From Pseudarthrobacter chlorophenolicus A6 (GTDB lineage Bacteria > Actinomycetota > Actinomycetes > Actinomycetales > Micrococcaceae): DNA of 64,000 nt. The stretch is taken from positions 2,242,980-2,306,979 of the forward strand of contig NC_011886.1 in assembly GCF_000022025.1 (NCBI RefSeq), given 5' to 3'. Positions 9,298 through 20,970 of this stretch are shown here, piece after piece. The stretch's first letter is position 1, and each line of letters opens with the position of its first letter. Below the pieces are notes generated by a model that worked only from the letters and a program-made list of their open reading frames with translations, did no database searches and was not told the DNA's origin. The translations under genes and the position numbers were made by a program.

Positions 9298-9891
9298 CTA
9301 GCGGGCTGACGGTTCCTGCAGGTGTGCATGAGGGGTCAGCCCCATGAGTGAAACAAGCTCGTCCGCTGCCCGGCGGACGTCGTCATTGATGACGGTGTGG
9401 TCGAACTCCGGTTCAGCAGCAAGTTCCAGTTTAGCGGTTTCCAGCCGGCGCTGCTGTTCTTCGGGGGTTTCTGTGCCGCGTCCCACGAGGCGGCGCACCA
9501 TTTCGTCCCAGGTGGGCGGGGCGAGGAACACGAACTTCGCGTCCGGAACGGCTTCCTTGACCTGCCGCGCACCCTGGAGGTCGATTTCCAGCAGGACGGA
9601 GCGACCCTCTGCAATGGCCTCGTTCACGGTGCTCTTCAACGTGCCATAAGTGTTCTGGCCGTGCACGACGGCCCACTCGAGGAGTTCGCCCTCCGCGATG
9701 AGCCGTTCAAACTCTTCCGTGGACTTGAAGAAATAGTGAACGCCGTCCACTTCACCCGGGCGCGGGGCGCGGGTGGTTGCTGAGACAGAAAGCCAGACCT
9801 CAGGGTAGTTGTCGCGGATATAGGTGGATACGGTGCCTTTGCCAACAGCTGTCGGACCTGCGAGGACTGTCAGTCCGGGTTTCTTGCTCAC
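9298..9891 (-). CDS. gmk: Guanylate kinase
   Basis: Phosphorylates GMP to GDP with ATP. The 197-residue protein has the P-loop GPTAVGKGT near the N-terminus, the GMP-binding segment [20 protein letters not shown], and the lid [19 protein letters not shown]. It lies 52 bp downstream of mihF, with a GC-rich hairpin in the gap, and 15 bp upstream of rpoZ. Length and motifs are standard. Confidence 0.97.
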   Translation of the reverse strand: MSKKPGLTVLAGPTAVGKGTVSTYIRDNYPEVWLSVSATTRAPRPGEVDGVHYFFKSTEEFERLIAEGELLEWAVVHGQNTYGTLKSTVNEAIAEGRSVLLEIDLQGARQVKEAVPDAKFVFLAPPTWDEMVRRLVGRGTETPEEQQRRLETAKLELAAEPEFDHTVINDDVRRAADELVSLMGLTPHAHLQEPSAR

Positions 9892-9919
9892 GTATTCCTT
9901 TGCCGAGGTTTGGGGGTTT

Positions 9920-9944
9920 GGGGCGGGCCGGCGCCGGCCGCCCC
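9920..9944. terminator. GC-rich hairpin between mihF and gmk
   Basis: A hairpin-forming stretch with the 14-bp palindrome GGCCGGCGCCGGCC (9926-9939), flanked by GGGGCG and CGCCCC. It directly follows the mihF stop on the minus strand. There is no T-tract, so it may be a partial terminator, an mRNA-stabilising hairpin, or a processing element between mihF and gmk. Confidence 0.45.
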
Positions 9945-10261
9945 TAATGTTCGTCTATAAAATCTACCAGCGCCCGCCGCTGGTGGACGCCGAGGCCCCG
10001 GACGCGGCGGGACGCGGCAATGCCCAGTTGTTCCATGATGGCGGCTGCCCGCACCTTGCCAATGCCCGGCAGCGCCTCCAGGAGTTCGGAAACCCGCATC
10101 CTCGCCAGGGCGTCGTCGGCGGCGGCCGAGTCGATGATGTCGGCTGCGGACCGTTTGCCGTTCTTGAGGCTTTCCTTGGCTGCCGCACGGGCAGCCCGTG
10201 CAGCCGCCGCCTTGCCCAAAGCCTCGGCCCGTTCCGACGCGGACAACGGTCGCAGTACCAT
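9944..10261 (-). CDS. mihF: Actinobacterial integration host factor (mIHF)
   Basis: A 105-residue nucleoid-associated protein of the mIHF/sIHF family, unrelated to HU/IHF. The C-terminal helix-two-turn-helix has [20 protein letters not shown], and the tail [17 protein letters not shown] binds the DNA backbone. The N-terminus is an alanine-rich basic helix ([17 protein letters not shown]). Family members organise the nucleoid and are essential in mycobacteria. The position between pyrF and gmk is the conserved actinobacterial location. A 22-bp perfect palindrome lies about 30 bp upstream of the start and could serve autoregulation. Confidence 0.95.
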   Translation of the reverse strand: MVLRPLSASERAEALGKAAAARAARAAAKESLKNGKRSAADIIDSAAADDALARMRVSELLEALPGIGKVRAAAIMEQLGIAASRRVRGLGVHQRRALVDFIDEH

Positions 10262-10291
10262 GGCGCATACCCCCGGAATCGGCGGAATTTA

Positions 10292-10313
10292 TCCAAGGGC
10301 GGCCGCCCTTGGA
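10292..10313. promoter_or_regulatory. 22-bp perfect palindrome upstream of mihF
   Basis: Two 11-bp arms, TCCAAGGGCGG and its exact complement, meet with no spacer between pyrF (stop at 10384) and mihF (start at 10261). On the minus strand TAAATT, a plausible -10, follows immediately. Zero spacing favours a protein-binding site over a hairpin, but a terminator role for the pyr operon remains possible. Confidence 0.5.
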
Positions 10314-10383
10314 CCTGTCCTGAAACTACCCTCTGGTGCTGGATGAATCAATGGATGGGCGCAAACCGGGGACTATTCCCGGC

Positions 10384-11248
10384 TCAGTCCTGGCGCAGGC
10401 CCGCCAAGGTCCGCTGTGCGGCTTCCCGCAATCCGCGGGGTTCCGGTCCCGCGGCCAGGATGTCCCGGCTGGAGGTGCCCAGGACCAGCGGATAGGCATC
10501 CCCGAAGGTGGCCCGCAGATCGGCCGGCGTTGCGCCCTGGGCCCCCAGCCCTGGGGCAAGGATGGGTCCCCGGACGGCTGCGAGGTCAAGGTCAAGGTCC
10601 GCCAGGGCGCTGCCCACGGTGGCGCCCACCACCAGGCCTACGGAGCCAAGGCTGCCTTGGTAGCGTTCGTTCTCGCGGGCCGCCGCGGATGTGATGCGGC
10701 GTGCCACCGAGTCTGCTCCCCCGACGTGCTGCACGGATGCGCCCTCCGGGTTGGAGGTCAGCGCCAGGACAAAGACGCCGCGCCCGGTCTCGGCCGCAAG
10801 GTCCAGCGCCGGGCGCAGGGACTCGAAGCCGAGGTAGGGGCTCAGGGTCACGGAGTCTGCCGCCAGCGGGGATTCGTCGCGGAGCCAGGCGTCAGCGTAA
10901 GCGGCCATCGTGGAACCGATGTCGCCTCGCTTGGCGTCGGCGATGGTCAGGACGGACTGGTCCCGCGACTCCGCCAGGACTTCCTCCAACACCGCCATGC
11001 CCGCGGAGCCGTGGCGCTCGAAGAGCGCCACCTGCGGCTTGACCGCGGCAGCGAGGGACGCCACCGCCTCCACCACGGTGAGTGAGAAGCGGCGCAGGCC
11101 CGCGACGTCGTCGGCCAATCCCCAGCTCTTCAGCAGTGCCGGGTGCGGGTCGATGCCCACGCACAGCGGGCCCCGCAAGGCCATGGCGGCGCCGAGCCGG
11201 GAGCCAAAGGACTCCCGGCCCTGCGCTTCAGCGTGCGCTGGTACCTGC

Positions 11249-11256
<8 letters not shown>
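10384..11256 (-). CDS. pyrF: Orotidine-5'-phosphate decarboxylase (type 2)
   Basis: Last step of UMP synthesis. The 290-residue protein carries [17 protein letters not shown] at the N-terminus and the catalytic [18 protein letters not shown] (Lys-Asp pair), which marks the longer type-2 PyrF subgroup. The reading frame extends upstream to 11625, but that part is antisense-like sequence over carB. The ATG at 11256 overlaps the carB stop by 8 bp (ATGCCTGA) and is the natural coupled start. It is the last gene of the pyr operon in this window. No pyrD lies between carB and pyrF, unlike Streptomyces as I recall it. Confidence 0.95.
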
Positions 11257-14577
<3,321 letters not shown>

Positions 14578-14578
<1 letters not shown>

Positions 14579-15864
14579 TACTTCTTGTCCTCAGTCTTGG
14601 TGTCGGAGTTTTTCGGCGCGGCGGAGCCTTCAACAGGGTTATGGGCGGAGTCCACGCGATCCTTGGACTCGTTGGCGGTCTTTCCGTCCCGCGTGCCTTC
14701 CATCAGGTCGATGAAGCGGTCGAACAGGTACGCGGCATCGTGCGGACCGGCCGCGGCCTCAGGGTGGTACTGCACCGAGAAAGCCGGAATGTCGAGGCAG
14801 GCGAGGCCTTCCACGACGTCGTCGTTCAGGCTGACGTGGCTGACCTCCACCCGGCCGTAGCGCTCCTCCGGAGCCTGGGTGGCGCCGTCGAGCGGTGCGT
14901 CCACGGCAAAGCCGTGGTTCTGGGATGTGATTTCCACCTTGCCGGTGCGGCGGTCCATGACGGGCTGGTTGATGCCGCGGTGGCCGTAGCGGAGCTTGTA
15001 GGTGCCGAACCCGAGGGCGCGGCCCAGGATCTGGTTGCCGAAGCAGATGCCGAAGTAAGGCAGCTTCTCGTCCAGGACGGAGCGGAGCAGCTTGACCTGG
15101 GCGTCGGCGGTGGCGGGGTCGCCGGGTCCGTTGGACATGAAGAAGCCGTCCGGGTTGACCGCCTTGACATCGTCCAGGGTGGCGGTGGCAGGCAGGACGT
15201 GGACGCGCACGCCACGCTCGGCGAACCGGACGGGGGTCATGGCCTTGATGCCGAGGTCGATGGCGGCGATGCTGAACCGGGGTTCGGCGTCCCAGCCGTG
15301 GTCCTTGGGTTCCACCACGTAGGCTTCGTCAACGCTGACTTCCTCAGCGAGTCGGGCGCCTTCCATGGGGGCGCTGGCGAGGACGGCGTCCACCAGTTCC
15401 TTGTCCGATGCCCGTGCGGCGTCGCCGGAGAAGATGCCGGCGCGCATGGTCTTGTGTTCGCGGAGATGGCGGGTGATGGCACGGGTGTCCACGCCCTGGA
15501 TCCCGACGATGCCCTGATCGACGAGCTCTTCGTCCAGGGAGCGCTCGGAGCGCCAGTTGGAGGGACGGCGGGCGGCGTCGCGGACGATGTAGCCGGCCAC
15601 CCAGATGCGGCGCGATTCGGCATCTTCGCTGTTGACGCCGGTGTTGCCGATGTGCGGTGCGGTCTGGACCACCAGTTGCCGGGCGTAGGAGGGATCCGTG
15701 ATGGTCTCCTGGTAGCCGGTCATGCCGGTGGCGAAGACGGCTTCGCCCAGGGCGGTTCCGGTGGCGCCGTAGCTGGTGCCGCGGAAGATGCGTCCGTCTT
15801 CGAGGACGAGCGCAGCGGGGGCTGCCGGGGTGGCGGTGGTTGAAGTCACTGTATTCGCTTTCAC
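14578..15864 (-). CDS. carA: Carbamoyl-phosphate synthase small subunit (glutaminase)
   Basis: Supplies ammonia to CarB by hydrolysing glutamine. The N-terminal interface domain has [13 protein letters not shown], and the class I amidotransferase domain has the nucleophile Cys in [17 protein letters not shown] and His-Glu in [14 protein letters not shown] chose GTG at 15864 (428 aa) because GGAAAG precedes it at good spacing and it clears the upstream stop by 4 bp. The frame also allows GTG at 15879 (11-bp overlap) or at 15849. It sits between the small PH-like membrane gene and carB, with 1-bp overlap to carB. Confidence 0.95.
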
Positions 15865-15868
15865 TGTC

Positions 15869-16387
15869 TTACTTTCCACTGGTGGCGTCAGCCGCCGGGG
15901 CTGAAGAGATCAATTCCTGGAGTGCTGTGTACAGGGTTTCCTTGTCCGCCGCGCGGCGGGTCCGGAATCCGGTGTCCAGTTCGTGGGGGCCGTGCAGCCA
16001 GGTCAGGACGAGCAGGCCGTCCTTCTCCACGAACTTGCCCGCCATCCCGCTTTCCTGCCGCACACCGGTGAGCGACGCAGCAGGGATATAGAGGGCGGGG
16101 GCGCCGGCACGGTCGAACAACACACCGCCCGGGTATACGGCCAGGGTTGCGTTGGTGCGGATGCCGAGGCTGTGGACGGCCACCCGGTCAAGCCAGTCGC
16201 CGCCGGTGGTGGTGGCAACGTACTGTCCCTCCGCCTCAGCAGACGGCTCGCCCGGTTCCGCGGGCGCCTGGGGCAGGGGCCCGACGTCGGACTGGCGCTT
16301 CAGGCGGTTGCGCCAGCCAATGCCGAGGAGGACAAAGACGATGGCGATAATCGCCAGCATCGCCAGTCCCGGAAGGATTTTCTCCAT
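15869..16387 (-). CDS. PH-like membrane protein of the pyr operon
   Basis: A 172-residue protein with one N-terminal transmembrane helix (about residues 6-24, [20 protein letters not shown]), a short basic and Pro-rich linker, and a C-terminal beta-rich domain resembling the bacterial PH-like fold ([18 protein letters not shown], then [12 protein letters not shown]). An uncharacterised membrane protein occupies the same slot between pyrC and carA in Mycobacterium (Rv1382), so the association with the pyrimidine operon is conserved, but I know of no established function. Its start shares one base with the pyrC stop. It could tether pyrimidine enzymes or act independently. Confidence 0.85.
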   Translation of the reverse strand: MEKILPGLAMLAIIAIVFVLLGIGWRNRLKRQSDVGPLPQAPAEPGEPSAEAEGQYVATTTGGDWLDRVAVHSLGIRTNATLAVYPGGVLFDRAGAPALYIPAASLTGVRQESGMAGKFVEKDGLLVLTWLHGPHELDTGFRTRRAADKETLYTALQELISSAPAADATSGK

Positions 16388-17736
16388 CAGGCGGCGCCTG
16401 CCTCGACTGCGGCGTGCGGGTAGGGCGTGTTCAGCTTGCCGTCCAGGACCGTGGCGTGGCCCTTGAAGAACGTGGCCACCACCTTGCCCGGGAGCTCGCG
16501 GCCCTTGAAGGGTGAGTTCCGGCCCATGGTGGCCATCTGGGACGGGTCTACGGTCCAGCGGGCGGCCGGGTCCACCAGGATCACGTTGGCGGGTTCACCG
16601 GCTTCCAGCGGACGGCCCTGGTCTTCCAGCCTGCCGATCCGCGCAGCCGCCGAGGACGTGACCCGGGCGAAATCGGCCCACGTCATCAGGCCGGTTTCGA
16701 TCATGGTGTGCTGGACCACTGACAGCGCGGTTTCCAGGCCGGTCATGCCCATGGCCGCCTGCGCCCATTCGCATTCCTTGTGCTCGCTGGGGTGTGGCGC
16801 ATGGTCGGTTCCCACAACGTCGATGGTGCCGTCTGCCAGCCCGGCGCGCAATGCCTGGACATCGGCGTCGGTGCGCAGCGGCGGGTTGACCTTGAATACG
16901 GGGTCGTAGCTGCGGACCAGGTCGTCGGTGAGGAGCAGGTGGTGCGGAGTGACCTCGGCGGTGACGTTGATGCCGCGTTCCTTGGCCCAGCGGATGATTT
17001 CCACCGAACCGGCGGTGGACACGTGGCAGACGTGCAGCCGGGAGCCGACGTGCTGGGCGAGCAGGACGTCGCGGGCGATGATGCTTTCCTCGGCCACGGC
17101 GGGCCAGCCGCTCAGGCCCAGGACGGCGGACACCTCGCCCTCGTTCATCTGTGCCCCTGCGGTGAGGCGCGGTTCCTGCGCGTGCTGGGCCACAACGCCG
17201 TCGAACGCCTTGACGTACTCCAGCGCCCGGCGCATCAGGACGGGGTCGTGGACGCAGATGCCGTCGTCGGAGAACATCCTGACCCGGGCACGGGAATCGG
17301 CCATGGCACCCAGTTCTGCCAGCTGCTCCCCCGCGAGGCCCACCGTGACGGCACCCACCGGGCGGACGTCAACCCAGCCTGCGGCGCGTCCCAGGGTGTA
17401 GACCTGCTCCACCACGCCGGCGGTATCGGCAACGGGAGTGCTGTTGGCCATGGCGTGGACGGCCGTGTAGCCGCCGAGCGCTGCTGCACGGGTTCCGGTC
17501 TCCACGGTTTCCGCGTCCTCCCGCCCGGGCTCGCGGAGGTGGGTGTGGACATCCACCATGCCGGGAAGCGCCACCAGGCCCGCGGCGTCGATGACCGTGA
17601 CATCCCCGTCCTGTCCTTCCGGCGAGAGGCCGGTGCCGACTTCGGCGATGATGCCGTCGCGGATCAGCAGGTCTGCCGGCCCGCCGCCCAGGATGGAGGC
17701 GCCTTGGATCAAGTACGTTCCGGTGTTGCCGGCCAT
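16387..17736 (-). CDS. pyrC: Dihydroorotase (class I)
   Basis: Cyclises carbamoyl-aspartate to dihydroorotate. The 449-residue amidohydrolase has the zinc-binding DVHTHLREPG, the later His ligands in VAQHAQEP and HVCHVSTAGS, and the catalytic Asp in VVGTDHAPH. The C-terminal beta domain contains SPFKGRELPGKV, typical of class I. It overlaps pyrB and the downstream membrane gene by one base on each side, so the block is translationally coupled. Confidence 0.97.
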   Translation of the reverse strand: MAGNTGTYLIQGASILGGGPADLLIRDGIIAEVGTGLSPEGQDGDVTVIDAAGLVALPGMVDVHTHLREPGREDAETVETGTRAAALGGYTAVHAMANSTPVADTAGVVEQVYTLGRAAGWVDVRPVGAVTVGLAGEQLAELGAMADSRARVRMFSDDGICVHDPVLMRRALEYVKAFDGVVAQHAQEPRLTAGAQMNEGEVSAVLGLSGWPAVAEESIIARDVLLAQHVGSRLHVCHVSTAGSVEIIRWAKERGINVTAEVTPHHLLLTDDLVRSYDPVFKVNPPLRTDADVQALRAGLADGTIDVVGTDHAPHPSEHKECEWAQAAMGMTGLETALSVVQHTMIETGLMTWADFARVTSSAAARIGRLEDQGRPLEAGEPANVILVDPAARWTVDPSQMATMGRNSPFKGRELPGKVVATFFKGHATVLDGKLNTPYPHAAVEAGAA

Positions 17737-18764
17737 CAGATGCTCTCCTTGGTGGAATGGGCGGTTCCGGCAGCGGCCAGGACCGGGGGTGCGGCTGTTT
17801 CCCGGGTGTCCCCGGAGAGCAGCAGGTACAGCGCCGCCATCCGCACGGACACGCCGTTGCGGACCTGCGCGAGGACGGTGGAACGGGGTGAGTCTGCTGC
17901 GGCTGCGCTGATTTCGAGCCCCCGGTTCATGGGGCCCGGGTGCATGATGATGGTGTCCTTCATGCCCAGGCTGTCGAGGGCGCGCAGTCGGTTGTCATCG
18001 AAGCCCCAGCGGCGTGAGTACTCACGGGTGCTGGGGAAGAAGGAAGCGTTCATGCGTTCGCCCTGGACACGGAGCATCATGACTGCGTCGACGCCCCGGG
18101 CGAGAGTTTCGTCGAGGTCGTAGCTGACGGCGCAGGGCCACTTCTCGACGCCGATGGGCAGCAGCGTAGGGGGCGCCACCAGGGTGACTTCCGCACCCAG
18201 CGTGCGCAGGAGCCAGACGTTGGAACGGGCCACGCGGGAGTGCAGGACATCGCCGGCGATCGCCACGCGCATTCCCTTCAGGTCGGCGCCTTCGGAAGGG
18301 GTACCTGACAGCTTCGCCCAGTGCCGCCGCATGGTGAAGGCGTCCAGAAGTGCCTGGGTGGGGTGTTCGTGGGTGCCGTCACCGGCGTTGATGACTCCGG
18401 CGTCGATCCAGTCCGTCGCGGCGAGCCGGTGCGGTGCACCGGAGGCCCAGTGGCGGATGACGACGGCGTCCGCCCCCATCGCGGACAGCGTCTGGGCGGT
18501 GTCCTTGAGCGATTCACCCTTGGAGACCGATGATCCTTTGGCCGCGAAGTTGATGACGTCAGCGGACAACCGCTTGGCCGCCGCTTCGAAGGAAATCCTG
18601 GTGCGGGTGGAGTCTTCGAAGAAGAGGTTCACCACCGTGCGGCCGCGCAGGGCGGGAAGCTTCTTCACTTCGCGGTCGCCTACTGCCGACATCTCCTCGG
18701 CGGTGTCGAGGATGCGGATGGCGTTGTGCAGGCTGAGGTCCTGGGTGGAGAGCAGGTGTTTCAC
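17736..18764 (-). CDS. pyrB: Aspartate carbamoyltransferase catalytic subunit
   Basis: Condenses carbamoyl phosphate with aspartate. The 342-residue protein starts [16 protein letters not shown] and has the carbamoyl-phosphate loop [24 protein letters not shown], and the aspartate-loop region [12 protein letters not shown]. No pyrI regulatory subunit is present, as expected for actinobacteria. It overlaps pyrR by 4 bp (ATGA) upstream and pyrC by 1 bp downstream. The C-terminus carries a short Ala-rich extension after the normal end of the domain. Confidence 0.97.
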   Translation of the reverse strand: MKHLLSTQDLSLHNAIRILDTAEEMSAVGDREVKKLPALRGRTVVNLFFEDSTRTRISFEAAAKRLSADVINFAAKGSSVSKGESLKDTAQTLSAMGADAVVIRHWASGAPHRLAATDWIDAGVINAGDGTHEHPTQALLDAFTMRRHWAKLSGTPSEGADLKGMRVAIAGDVLHSRVARSNVWLLRTLGAEVTLVAPPTLLPIGVEKWPCAVSYDLDETLARGVDAVMMLRVQGERMNASFFPSTREYSRRWGFDDNRLRALDSLGMKDTIIMHPGPMNRGLEISAAAADSPRSTVLAQVRNGVSVRMAALYLLLSGDTRETAAPPVLAAAGTAHSTKESI

Positions 18765-19348
18765 AGTCCGCCCTCAATCACGACTTCATTGACGGGCGCT
18801 CCGCCGGCGGGGGTATCGGTCTCTTCGAGCCGTACCCGGACCTTTTCCACCGAGGACGTAGGCAGGTTCTTGCCGACGTGGTCGGCGCGGATGGGCAACT
18901 CGCGGTGGCCGCGGTCGATCAGGACGGCGAGGCGGACAATGCGCGGGCGGCCGAGGTCCACGAGGGCGTCCAGTGCTGCCCGGATGGTCCGTCCGGAGTA
19001 CAGGACGTCGTCAATCAGGACCACGACTTTGTTGTCGATGCCGGTACGGGGCAGTTTGGTGGGGTGGGGTGGCCGGGTTCCCTGGTGCGACAGGTCATCC
19101 CGGAACATGGTGACGTCCAGTTGGCCCACTATGGCGGCGGCGTCAACGGTGTTGTCTGCGGCGGCGATCTTCTCGGCCAGCCGGACTGCCAGCGGATAAC
19201 CGCGGCGGGGAATGCCCAACAGGACCAGGTCCCGGGATCCCTTGTTGGCTTCGAGGATCTCGTGGGCGATACGAGTGAGGGCACGGTCTATGTCAGCCTG
19301 GCTGAGTACTACCCTGGCTGGAACCGGTGCGCTGGTGACAGATGTCAA
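18761..19348 (-). CDS. pyrR: PyrR bifunctional regulator / uracil phosphoribosyltransferase
   Basis: UMP-responsive RNA-binding attenuator of the pyr operon with residual UPRTase activity. The 195-residue protein has [15 protein letters not shown], the PRPP loop [19 protein letters not shown], and the PyrR-specific [12 protein letters not shown] chose the TTG at 19348, preceded by GGGGAG with 7-nt spacing. A GTG at 19375 in the same frame lies inside the loop of the predicted PyrR-binding hairpin and lacks a ribosome site. First gene of the operon, overlapping pyrB by 4 bp. The leader suggests translational repression of pyrR itself, as reported for Mycobacterium smegmatis. Confidence 0.93.
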   Translation of the reverse strand: MTSVTSAPVPARVVLSQADIDRALTRIAHEILEANKGSRDLVLLGIPRRGYPLAVRLAEKIAAADNTVDAAAIVGQLDVTMFRDDLSHQGTRPPHPTKLPRTGIDNKVVVLIDDVLYSGRTIRAALDALVDLGRPRIVRLAVLIDRGHRELPIRADHVGKNLPTSSVEKVRVRLEETDTPAGGAPVNEVVIEGGL

Positions 19349-19362
19349 CGCTCGTCTCCCCT

Positions 19363-19384
19363 TTCCCCGCCTCACAGAACGGAA
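19363..19384 (-). promoter_or_regulatory. Candidate PyrR-binding RNA loop over the pyrR ribosome-binding region
   Basis: The minus-strand RNA reads UUCC-GUU-CUGUGA-GGC-GGGGAA. The six-base loop CUGUGA fits the PyrR consensus CNGNGA and is followed by GG, as in Bacillus anti-antiterminators. The stem CCGUU/GGCGG closes the loop, with a UUCC/GGAA lower stem. It ends just 5' of the GGGGAG ribosome site and start codon, so PyrR-UMP binding could block initiation. Confidence 0.6.
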
Positions 19385-19401
19385 TTAAAAAAGGATCATG
19401 T

Positions 19402-19473
19402 GCGTTTCAAAATTACCATAGGGCCGCCGCCCGGCGGCGCCCGATCAACGCGTTGATCGTCACATTGAAACGC
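19402..19473. repeat. Nested inverted repeats in the pyrR/prsW intergenic region
   Basis: An outer 9-bp inverted repeat, GCGTTTCAA (19402-19410) and TTGAAACGC (19465-19473), encloses two inner elements: a GC-rich hairpin with CGCCGCC and GGCGGCG arms (about 19421-19441) and the 18-bp perfect palindrome CGATCAACGCGTTGATCG (19442-19459). The zero-spaced palindrome looks like a dimeric-repressor operator. The outer arms could form the base of a three-way RNA junction in the pyr leader. Confidence 0.55.
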
Positions 19474-19506
19474 GGCGTGTCCGCGGTCCTTGGAGCGGAC
19501 CACGCC
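19474..19506. repeat. Hairpin overlapping the prsW promoter
   Basis: GGCGTGTCCGC (19474-19484) pairs with GCGGACCACGCC (19495-19506), leaving a single bulged base. The right arm covers the region just after the prsW -35 hexamer. It may be an operator or part of a long pyr leader on the minus strand. Confidence 0.4.
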
Positions 19507-19518
19507 GCCACCTAGGCT
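19490..19518 (+). promoter_or_regulatory. Leaderless promoter of prsW (TTGGAG-17-TAGGCT)
   Basis: The -35 TTGGAG (19490-19495) and -10 TAGGCT (19513-19518) are spaced by 17 bp. The ATG of prsW begins 8 nt after the -10, so transcription should start at or within a base of the start codon. There is no convincing ribosome-binding site, consistent with a leaderless mRNA. Confidence 0.55.
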
Positions 19519-19525
19519 TGCGGAT

Positions 19526-20803
19526 ATGTCGACGCATCCCCGCCAGCCGCCGCCGGGCCAGCCCTACGGCCACCACCCGGGGGTTTCCGGCCCCCTTCCC
19601 GGTCCAGCGAATCCCAGCTGGATGGGCCATGTGGCACCGCAGCACTACCTGGCTGCCCCGGACCACCGCGGCCGCCCCGTCAGCAGCGTCCTGCCTCCCC
19701 CGGACCAGGGAGCGACACGCAGGCCCGGCAGGATTAACGGCGGACTGGTTGGCCTTACGGTGGCGGGCGGAATCCTCGCGTTCCTCAGCCTGTTCCTGGT
19801 GGTGCCGTTCCTGCTCGCAAACACGGGGACAGCCGGCTTCGTAGGGGGCTTCGTCGCATCCCTGATACCGCTCTCCCTGGTACTGCTGGCTGTTGTCATC
19901 ATCGACAAGTGGGAGCCGGAGCCAAAGCGGCTGCTGTTCTTCGCCTTCACCTGGGGCGCAGCGGTGTCGATTGCCGTCACTTTGCTGGTGCAGCCGCTGT
20001 TCGTGCTGACGTTCCAGTTCTCGGATGAACCTGACCTGCGGACCTACATGGCAACCGTGCAGGCTCCCATCGTCGAGGAGTTCGCGAAGTCCCTTGGCCT
20101 GCTGGTCCTCCTCCTGCTGGCCAGGAAACACTTCGACGGCCCGGTGGACGGTGTGGTTTTCGCGTTCACGATTGCCGGCGGCTTCGCCTTCACTGAAAAC
20201 ATCCTCTACTTTGGCCGCGCCATCGCCGAAGCGCCGGGACCGGGCGGCGATTTTGCCCAGGTGTTCTTCCTCCGCGGCGTGATGTCGCCGTTCGCCCACG
20301 CGATCTTTACCGGGACCACAGGCCTGATCATGGGTTTCGCAGCAAGGCGGTGGCACACCGGAGTGTCCATCCTGGCCTTCTTCGTGGGCCTGCTTCCGGC
20401 GATGTTCCTGCACAACCGGTGGAACAGCATGGGCAACGGCTACCTGGTGGACTACATCGTGGTGCAGGTGCCTATTTTCTGCCTTGCAGTTGCCGGGATC
20501 GTCGTCCTGAGGGTGGCGGAAAAGCGGCTGACCAGGCAGCGCCTGCTGGAGTATTCCGCCGCCGGCTGGTTTACCCCGGCGGAGGTCGAATTGCTGGGCA
20601 CCATTGGCGGACGGCGGACAGTGCTGAACTGGGCAGCCGGATACGGCAAGAAGCAACAGATGAAGGATTTCCTCAGGGCAGCCACGCAGCTGGCCAACAT
20701 CCGGCAGCGGATCCTCAGCGGCCGCGATGTCCAGCTCCACCAGGCTGAGGAGCGCAAGCAACTGCAGAGGGTGCTGGCGCTCCGGGCAGCAATCGTCGCC
20801 TAG
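19526..20803 (+). CDS. PrsW-family intramembrane metalloprotease
   Basis: A 425-residue polytopic membrane protein. A Pro/Gly/His-rich cytosolic N-terminus of about 75 residues precedes several transmembrane helices (starting at GGLVGLTVAGGILAFLSLFL). PrsW active-site motifs are visible: APIVEEFAKSLGLL (EExxK), GFAFTENILYF (FxxEN), and a His in SPFAHAIFTG. Known PrsW cleaves anti-sigma factor RsiW in Bacillus; the target here is unknown. The ATG at 19526 follows a leaderless promoter; a longer TTG frame from 19490 starts inside that promoter. Divergent from pyrR and convergent with nusB, so monocistronic. It stands where Streptomyces carries bldD, as I recall. Confidence 0.9.
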   Translation: MSTHPRQPPPGQPYGHHPGVSGPLPGPANPSWMGHVAPQHYLAAPDHRGRPVSSVLPPPDQGATRRPGRINGGLVGLTVAGGILAFLSLFLVVPFLLANTGTAGFVGGFVASLIPLSLVLLAVVIIDKWEPEPKRLLFFAFTWGAAVSIAVTLLVQPLFVLTFQFSDEPDLRTYMATVQAPIVEEFAKSLGLLVLLLLARKHFDGPVDGVVFAFTIAGGFAFTENILYFGRAIAEAPGPGGDFAQVFFLRGVMSPFAHAIFTGTTGLIMGFAARRWHTGVSILAFFVGLLPAMFLHNRWNSMGNGYLVDYIVVQVPIFCLAVAGIVVLRVAEKRLTRQRLLEYSAAGWFTPAEVELLGTIGGRRTVLNWAAGYGKKQQMKDFLRAATQLANIRQRILSGRDVQLHQAEERKQLQRVLALRAAIVA

Positions 20804-20924
20804 CCCCGTGCCGGGTGCATAGGGTTCCCTCGCCCCGTCCAGGGTATGTTCGCATATCCGGGCCTTGTGGGTTCTGACCCGCGAACAAGGCAGGGTTCAA
20901 CGGCGGCTGGCCGCCGTAACGCCG

Positions 20925-20954
20925 GAAGGCCGCACCCCTGAGGATGCGGCCTTC
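20925..20954. terminator. Bidirectional terminator between prsW and nusB
   Basis: GAAGGCCGCA (20925-20934) and TGCGGCCTTC (20945-20954) form a perfect 10-bp stem around a 10-nt loop. It lies between the convergent prsW and nusB stops. No clear T-tract follows, which is common for high-GC terminators. Confidence 0.7.
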
Positions 20955-20970
20955 GTGGCTGTTGGGTCGA

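Noticed and set aside
7723..9309. 528-codon plus-strand frame over coaBC and rpoZ
   Set aside because: Antisense shadow of two well-supported genes; no motif.
19381..19415. pyr promoter with TTGAAA and TTTAAT spaced by 15 bp
   Set aside because: Good hexamers, but the spacing is short and transcription would begin inside the PyrR-binding hairpin and destroy it.
19460..20761. 433-codon minus-strand frame opposite prsW
   Set aside because: Composition rich in Gln, Arg and His with no domain; PrsW motifs are clear on the other strand.
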